A stretch of 9,220 bases of DNA, from positions 1 to 9,220 of the forward strand of contig USCL01000148.1 in the NCBI GenBank assembly GCA_900553145.1, in the 5' to 3' direction. Of the stretch, positions 4,866 to 9,220 are shown piece by piece. Position 1 is the stretch's first letter. Every line of letters begins with the position of its first letter. Made by a program: the position numbers and the translations under genes. This DNA comes from an uncultured Desulfovibrio sp. (GTDB lineage Bacteria; Desulfobacterota; Desulfovibrionia; Desulfovibrionales; Desulfovibrionaceae). The notes below the pieces were generated by a model. It ran no database searches. It was given only the letters and a program-made list of their open reading frames with translations, and was not told where the DNA came from.

Positions 4866-6098
4866 ATGCATGCAGAATGTCTGGGGCTTGTTTGCCGTGA
4901 ATGCGGAAAACGCGTTCCCGAGGCCGAATGTGCCCTGTCTTGTCCCGATTGCGGTGCGCCCCTGCGCGTCACGTTCTCCGAGGCGTCGCTTCGTCAGGCT
5001 TTGAGCGAAGGCCTGCCCGCTCCCGAAGGGCGTTCATTCCTCCGTCAGTGGCGGTCCATCCTGCCTATTTCCGACGAGTCGCTCATCGATCGCGTGAGCC
5101 TTGGCGAAGCCGAAACACCGCTGTTGCCTTCCCATCGTCACGGCGAAAAGCTCGGCATCCCGGATCTGTATTTTAAGGTGGAGCAGGGGCCTACCCTGTC
5201 CTTGAAGGATCGCGGCACGGCCCTGTGCGTGCTCAAGGCACTGGAGTTCGGCTGCAAGACCGTATGCCTGTCCTCGTCGGGCAACAACGCGGCCAGCGTA
5301 TCCGCCTACGGCTCGCGGGCCGGGCTCAATCCCGTGGTGTTCGTGCAGAAGCAGGTTTCCGCCGCAAAAATCTTCAAGAGCCTCGTCTACGGCGGGCGTG
5401 TGGTCCGCATCGACGGCGACATGGCCGCAGCCAGCCAGATCTGCGGAGAAATGGTCAAGCGTCGCAAGTGGTTTCAGTGCGGCGGCCCCAATCCATACCG
5501 CATCGTGGCGAAGCGCACCTTTGCCTACGGCATCGTCCAGCAGCTCGGGCGCGCCCCGGATACCGTGCTGATCCCCTGCGGCGGCGGGGCCGGGATGGTC
5601 GCCGCCCATGACGCCTTCCGCGAGCTGTTCGCCGCCGGTGCCATCGATCGTATGCCGCGCCTCGTCGGCGTGCAGCTGCAAGCCTGCGAGCCCACGGCCC
5701 GCGCTTTCCATGAAGGCCGCGATGTTGTGACGCCCGTGGACAAAAAGCCTTCCCTTTCCGACGCCATCATGAACAACAACCCGTACTGGGGCCGGTACTG
5801 CCTCCATGCCGTACGCGAAACCGGCGGCACCATGATTTCCGTTTCCGACGCCGACTTTATCCGCGCCATCCGCGAGCTTGGGCGGGAAGAAGGCCTGTTC
5901 ACCGAACCGGCGGGCGCCGTTTCCGTAGCCGCCTTGCGGTACCTCGTGAAGGTGCCCGGATTCGAAAACCCCGGCCTCACCGTCTGCAACCTTACCGGGC
6001 ACGGATTGAACGTCCCGCAGGTCGCCACCGACGACAGCGAAACGCCCGGCGTCATCCCCCCGACCGTGGAGGCCGTGGAAGCTTTCCTGCAAAACTGA
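4866..6098 (+). CDS. Threonine-synthase-like PLP-dependent enzyme with N-terminal zinc ribbon
   Basis: A 410-residue cytoplasmic fold-type II PLP enzyme. The start at 4866 is fixed by AGGAGG (4854-4859) six bases upstream; an in-frame ATG at 4827 lacks a site. The N-terminus has two CxxC pairs (C10/C13, C26/C29), the zinc ribbon of archaeal-type threonine synthases. The PLP lysine is K114 in GPTLSLKDRG (threonine synthase: NPTGSFKDRG). LSSSGNNAAS (135-144) is the substrate loop (family SSGNTAAS). NPYR (209-212) and the PLP-phosphate loop PCGGGAG (237-243) follow, with LTGHGLN at 376-382. The Gly-to-Leu and Thr-to-Asn changes near the active site, and the position as first gene of a regulated uptake operon, argue against housekeeping threonine synthesis. 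A beta/gamma-elimination or replacement on an imported amino-acid-like carboxylate is more likely. Cysteate synthase of methanogens is a known offshoot of this family, so sulfonate chemistry is one option. The substrate is unknown. tctC follows after 51 bases. Confidence 0.85.
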   Translation: MHAECLGLVCRECGKRVPEAECALSCPDCGAPLRVTFSEASLRQALSEGLPAPEGRSFLRQWRSILPISDESLIDRVSLGEAETPLLPSHRHGEKLGIPDLYFKVEQGPTLSLKDRGTALCVLKALEFGCKTVCLSSSGNNAASVSAYGSRAGLNPVVFVQKQVSAAKIFKSLVYGGRVVRIDGDMAAASQICGEMVKRRKWFQCGGPNPYRIVAKRTFAYGIVQQLGRAPDTVLIPCGGGAGMVAAHDAFRELFAAGAIDRMPRLVGVQLQACEPTARAFHEGRDVVTPVDKKPSLSDAIMNNNPYWGRYCLHAVRETGGTMISVSDADFIRAIRELGREEGLFTEPAGAVSVAALRYLVKVPGFENPGLTVCNLTGHGLNVPQVATDDSETPGVIPPTVEAVEAFLQN

Positions 6099-6149
6099 AT
6101 CCCGGACAATGCCCTGTAACTGCCACCTGAACACTTGTTGGAGGTAGAC

Positions 6150-7103
6150 ATGAAAAGCTTGTTCCTTTCTTCGATTCTGGCCCTCGGCCTCTTGGCCGTT
6201 CCCGCACAGGCCGCCGACTTCCCGGCAAAGCCGATCACCCTTATGACCGCGTTCAACGCGGGCGGCGGCAGCGACGTCAGCCACAGGCTTCTCGAAAAAT
6301 TCGCCAAGGGCGTTTTCAGCCAGCCCATCGTCGTGACCTACAAGGCGGGCGCGGGCGGCGAAATCGGTTGGACGTGGCTGGTCGGCGCGAAGGCCGACGG
6401 TTATACCATCGGCGGTGTGGACCTGCCCCACATCGTGCTCCAGCCCATGCTGCGCCCCGAGGGGCAGCCGGGGTACAAGACCGAGCAGCTCAGCCCGCTG
6501 TGCGGCCTCGTGTACGACGCCGACGTGGTCATGGTCCCGGAAGACGGCCCCTACAAGACGTTTAAGGATCTCATCGAGTACGCCAAGGCCAATCCCGGCA
6601 AGATAAAGGTCGCGACCGTGGGCAAGCTCACCGGTGACCATCTCTTCCTCATGCAGATTGAAAAGCTCACCGGCGCGAAGTTTACGCAGGTCCCCTATTC
6701 CGGCAGCGGCAAGGCCATCCCGGCCCTGCTCAGCGGCGAAGTGGACGCCTATTTCGGTTCGGGCTCCAGCTTCCTGCGCATGGAAAAGACGCGCGGGCTG
6801 GCCATCGGCAGCAAGGAACGCTATGAGCTGTGCCCCGACGTGCCTACTTTCATTGAGCAGGGCTACGCCATCGAGTCCGGCAAGTACCGCGGGCTGGCCA
6901 CGCCTCAGAACATCCCGGCCGAAGCGCGGCAGTATCTGGAAACCAAGTTCGCGGAACTCTGCGCCAACCCCGAATATCAGAAGTCGGTCAAGGGCAGCGG
7001 CCTGATGCCTCTGTTCCAGACCGGCAAGGCATTCGGCGAAACCATCCGTACGGAAGGCGAACAGGCCAGAAAAATCCTAGAGGCCTACGGCCTTCTCAAG
7101 TAG
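6150..7103 (+). CDS. tctC: TctC-type (Bug) periplasmic solute-binding protein, paralog 2
   Basis: A 317-residue TTT binding protein. GGAGGT at 6140-6145 sets the start; five codons upstream there is an in-frame ATG without a site. The signal peptide is MKS, a hydrophobic core and VPAQA before ADFP (cleavage near residue 21-22). Ligand loops: LMTAFNAGGGSD (31-42) and VPYSGSGKAI (181-190), with DAYFGSGSS (199-207) near the pocket. Family members capture carboxylates (citrate, tricarballylate, aspartate, glutamate and others) in the periplasm and hand them to TctAB, whose uptake is ion-gradient driven. It is the first transporter gene after the PLP enzyme and is followed by tctA and tctB, so this is a complete TTT system. 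A hairpin right after its stop may keep the binding protein more abundant than the membrane parts. The ligand cannot be read from the sequence. Confidence 0.95.
   Translation: MKSLFLSSILALGLLAVPAQAADFPAKPITLMTAFNAGGGSDVSHRLLEKFAKGVFSQPIVVTYKAGAGGEIGWTWLVGAKADGYTIGGVDLPHIVLQPMLRPEGQPGYKTEQLSPLCGLVYDADVVMVPEDGPYKTFKDLIEYAKANPGKIKVATVGKLTGDHLFLMQIEKLTGAKFTQVPYSGSGKAIPALLSGEVDAYFGSGSSFLRMEKTRGLAIGSKERYELCPDVPTFIEQGYAIESGKYRGLATPQNIPAEARQYLETKFAELCANPEYQKSVKGSGLMPLFQTGKAFGETIRTEGEQARKILEAYGLLK
6333..6497 (+). repeat. Segment of high DNA identity to inverted copy in tctC-1 (3496-3660)
   Basis: These 165 bases align without gaps to the minus strand of 3660-3496 with about 13 differences by hand count (about 92% identity). 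Many synonymous positions are unchanged, including a stretch of over 40 identical bases around 6424-6469. Flanking parts of the two genes are clearly more diverged. This is a paralog repeat in inverted orientation, about 2.7 kb apart. Confidence 0.75.
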
Positions 7104-7108
7104 ATTCC

Positions 7109-7132
7109 ACGGGAGGGGGAAACCCCTCCCGT
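7109..7132 (+). other. Intercistronic hairpin with GAAA tetraloop between tctC and tctA
   Basis: ACGGGAGGGG (7109-7118) and CCCCTCCCGT (7123-7132) form a perfect 10-bp stem closed by a GAAA (GNRA) tetraloop. It begins six bases after the tctC stop. No T-run follows (ATTGACG), so it is not a standard terminator. Such hairpins after binding-protein genes commonly stabilise the upstream message or attenuate read-through, giving more binding protein than permease. The weak ribosome site of tctA fits this. Confidence 0.75.
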
Positions 7133-7162
7133 CATTGACGCTTCACCAATGAAACGAGCGAG

Positions 7163-8662
7163 ATGAACATGTTTGATCCGTGGATAGTCCTTTCCAATCT
7201 GTCCGACCCGATCACGCTGCTGCTCATGACTCTGAGCGCTTGCTTCGGCATCATTATGGGGGCCATCCCCGGTTTGTCCGGCACGCTCGGCATCGCGCTG
7301 CTCCTGCCCTTCACGTTCGGGCTCGAACCGGCCACGGCCCTGCTGATGCTCGGTTCCGTGTATTGCGGCTCTGAGTACGGCGGCTCCATCCCATCCATCC
7401 TCATCAACACCCCGGGTACGGCGGCGGCCTTGTGCACCACTTTTGACGGGCACACCATGGCGATGAAGGGGCAGGCGCAGAAAGCCCTGTTCACGGCGCT
7501 GATCTCGTCCGTGTTCGGGGGCGTTTTCGGCGTAGCGGCGTTGCTGTTCCTGTCCGTGCCCCTCGCCAACATCTCCATGAAATTCGGCGCGCCCGAGCAG
7601 TTTTGGCTGTGCGTGTTCGCGCTGACGATTATCGCTTCCCTTTCCTCGGGCAATGTACTTAAAGGCGTGATCGGCGCGCTCATCGGCCTGCTTCTCGCCT
7701 GCGTGGGCATGGACCCGGTCACGGGGTATCCGCGCTTCACGTTCAATACGATGGAGCTCATGAGCGGGATCAATGTGGTCCCCGCACTCATCGGCCTGTT
7801 CGCCATCCCTCAGGCCCTGCTGCTTCTGCGCCCCGCAGGGGAAAAGGGCGTCATGGCTCCCTATAACCCCGCCCCCGGCGTATTCTGGCAAACGCTGAAG
7901 GACTTCATGCGCCGTATCTGGGTCGTGGCCGTATCCGGGGTGATCGGCGTGATCGTGGGCATCATGCCGGGCGCGGGCGGGAACATCGCCACATTTGTCG
8001 CCTACAATGAAGTAAAGCGTTTCTCCAAGAAGCCCGAAGAATTCGGCACCGGCGCCATGGAAGGCATCATGGCCCCTGAAGTCTGCAACAACGCCGTGGT
8101 CGGCGGAGCGCAGATCCCCATGCTTACGCTCGGCATCCCCGGCAGCGCCCCCGCCGCCGTGATGCTCGGCGCGCTGATGACCCACGGCCTGAAGCCGGGG
8201 TTCGATCTGTTCGCGGAGCAGGGGGACATCGTATTCACGTATGTCTTCGGCCTGATTCTGGCCAACGTGCTCATCCTGCTGCTCGGCCTCGTGCTGGTGC
8301 GCATTTTCGTGCGGGCGCTGCAAATCCCGCAGCATTTCCTTGTCGTGGCGATTCTGGCGCTGTCGGTGGTGGGCTCCTACTCCATCAACAGCTCGCTGAT
8401 GGACGTGCTGTCCATGGCCGCCTGCGGCCTGCTCGGCTATGTGCTCATCCGGTACAAGTACGGGGTCGCTCCGTTGGCACTCGGGCTTATCCTCGGTACC
8501 ACGATGGAAGAAGGCTTTAAGCTGTCGCTCCACCTCGGGGCGGCGGAAGGCAATATCATGCAGTTCTTCTTCTCACGCCCCCAGAGCCTCACACTCATCA
8601 TCCTTACGCTGCTTTCGCTTGGGTATTCCATTTGGAAGGAGTGCGGAGCCAAGAAGGCCTGA
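7163..8662 (+). CDS. tctA: TctA large membrane subunit of tripartite tricarboxylate transporter
   Basis: A 499-residue polytopic inner-membrane protein, the usual length for TctA (DUF112), with about a dozen hydrophobic segments. Signature motifs: GAIPGLSGTLG (33-43), SIPSILINTPGTAAA (75-89), the second-repeat loop GIMPGAGGN (266-274), and APEVCNNAVVGG (304-315) followed by IPMLTLGIPGSAP. The two PGxxG loops reflect the internal duplication of the family and probably form the substrate and ion path. The start ATG at 7163 has only a weak purine site (ACGAGCGAG); an ATG two codons later (7169) is an alternative. It follows tctC across a hairpin, and tctB comes after 87 bases. It carries out ion-coupled import of the ligand delivered by TctC, here probably from both binding proteins in the window. 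Confidence 0.97.
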   Translation: MNMFDPWIVLSNLSDPITLLLMTLSACFGIIMGAIPGLSGTLGIALLLPFTFGLEPATALLMLGSVYCGSEYGGSIPSILINTPGTAAALCTTFDGHTMAMKGQAQKALFTALISSVFGGVFGVAALLFLSVPLANISMKFGAPEQFWLCVFALTIIASLSSGNVLKGVIGALIGLLLACVGMDPVTGYPRFTFNTMELMSGINVVPALIGLFAIPQALLLLRPAGEKGVMAPYNPAPGVFWQTLKDFMRRIWVVAVSGVIGVIVGIMPGAGGNIATFVAYNEVKRFSKKPEEFGTGAMEGIMAPEVCNNAVVGGAQIPMLTLGIPGSAPAAVMLGALMTHGLKPGFDLFAEQGDIVFTYVFGLILANVLILLLGLVLVRIFVRALQIPQHFLVVAILALSVVGSYSINSSLMDVLSMAACGLLGYVLIRYKYGVAPLALGLILGTTMEEGFKLSLHLGAAEGNIMQFFFSRPQSLTLIILTLLSLGYSIWKECGAKKA

Positions 8663-8749
8663 ACCGCCGGAGGGACCCGGCTTTGAAACGGCGTGTCCGG
8701 CAAAACAAGAAATGTTGGGGCACGGCGCAGCCCATCAGGAAGGATCCAG

Positions 8750-9196
8750 ATGAAAGAACGTACCGTAGATATTCTGACCGCTGTTTTCCTCATTGCCTTC
8801 AGCCTCGTCATGCGGAGCCAGCTTGAGGGCATCCCCCGCGAAGGCGTGCTCTTTCCGATGTGCGTGTTGTACCTGATCATGGCGTGCAGCGTCTTGCTGG
8901 CGTTCAGGGCCGCCGTGGCGGGCAAGGGGGAAATGTCCTTCTTCGGAGACATCCCCCCGCAACGCTGGTGCTTTGTTTCCGCGATTTTTATCGCACAGGT
9001 GCTTGGGGCGATGTATGTTTCATTCAACATCAGCATGGCCGTCGGCATGTTCGCCATGCTCGCCGTGCTGACTCCCCGCAAAACCGGCAGGGCGCTGGTT
9101 GCCGACCTTGTGTTCACGGCGGCGTTTATCCTGTTTTTCCAAATCTTTTTCACCAACATCATGCACATTTACTTTCCGGAACCTTTCTTCGGATAA
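8750..9196 (+). CDS. tctB: TctB small membrane subunit of tripartite tricarboxylate transporter
   Basis: A 148-residue protein with about four hydrophobic helices (roughly 8-22, 33-52, 73-107, 113-138), the size and layout of TctB. The sequence is poorly conserved in this family, and position after tctA is part of the evidence. The start at 8750 follows AGGAAGGA (8737-8744) by five bases; an in-frame ATG at 8693 lacks a site. The order tctC-tctA-tctB differs from the tctCBA order of the classical citrate system. The 87-base gap after tctA holds only a small possible hairpin (GCCGG 8666-8670 with CCGGC 8677-8681). It is needed, together with TctA, for transport; its exact role is poorly understood. 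Confidence 0.9.
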   Translation: MKERTVDILTAVFLIAFSLVMRSQLEGIPREGVLFPMCVLYLIMACSVLLAFRAAVAGKGEMSFFGDIPPQRWCFVSAIFIAQVLGAMYVSFNISMAVGMFAMLAVLTPRKTGRALVADLVFTAAFILFFQIFFTNIMHIYFPEPFFG

Positions 9197-9202
9197 TCCC
9201 CC

Positions 9203-9215
9203 CTTTCCGGGAAAG
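9203..9215 (+). other. Possible terminator hairpin after tctB, cut by window end
   Basis: CTTTC (9203-9207) can pair with GAAAG (9211-9215) just after the tctB stop. The stem is short and the window ends five bases later, so a T-run cannot be checked. Confidence 0.25.
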
Positions 9216-9220
9216 ATTCC

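Noticed and set aside
5034..6641. Minus-strand open frame of 535 codons across the PLP enzyme and tctC
   Set aside because: It spans two well-supported plus-strand genes and their gap, has no recognisable domain, and is expected from high third-position GC.
7085..8533. Minus-strand open frame of 482 codons opposite tctA
   Set aside because: Very rich in His, Gln, Glu and Arg, the typical antisense of hydrophobic membrane-protein codons; no motif.

Overview
The window is GC-rich with dense, mostly co-directional genes. Its gene content (glycine-cleavage-type lipoyl proteins, an OsmC peroxidase, tripartite tricarboxylate transporters with several binding proteins) and codon use would fit a deltaproteobacterial anaerobe of the Desulfovibrio/Bilophila kind. 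This placement is an inference: there is no rRNA or other phylogenetic marker here.

Left block (1-2690, + strand). The window opens inside the C-terminal domain of an aspartate dehydrogenase (NadX family). Then come an OsmC-family thiol peroxidase, a dihydrolipoyl dehydrogenase whose start overlaps the osmC stop (ATGA), and a GcvH-type lipoyl carrier. The block is closed by a strong intrinsic terminator. GcvP and GcvT are not in the window. OsmC, L-protein and H-protein are exactly the parts needed for an NADH > Lpd > lipoyl-GcvH > OsmC peroxide-reduction chain, and this is the most interesting reading of the block.

Middle block (2690-4865). A bidirectional terminator separates the left operon from a minus-strand TctC-type periplasmic binding protein gene. 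That gene has a recognisable promoter at 3899-3927, with a CRP/FNR-like palindrome just upstream and GTCGAC motifs in and around it. Next come about 740 bases with no convincing gene, but with a minus-strand terminator-like hairpin and an AT-rich hairpin followed by a T-run.

Right block (4723-9196, + strand). A promoter flanked by three more GTCGAC motifs reads into a threonine-synthase-like PLP enzyme with an N-terminal zinc ribbon. It is followed by a complete tripartite tricarboxylate transporter: TctC (binding protein), TctA (large membrane protein) and TctB (small membrane protein). A 10-bp GNRA hairpin lies between tctC and tctA. The two TctC proteins are close paralogs lying in inverted orientation. 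The divergent tctC and the enzyme-transporter operon share the same putative operator (TGTCGAC), so I infer one regulon: two binding proteins feeding one TctAB permease, plus a PLP lyase or synthase-like enzyme acting on the imported compound, which is probably an amino-acid-like carboxylate of unknown identity.
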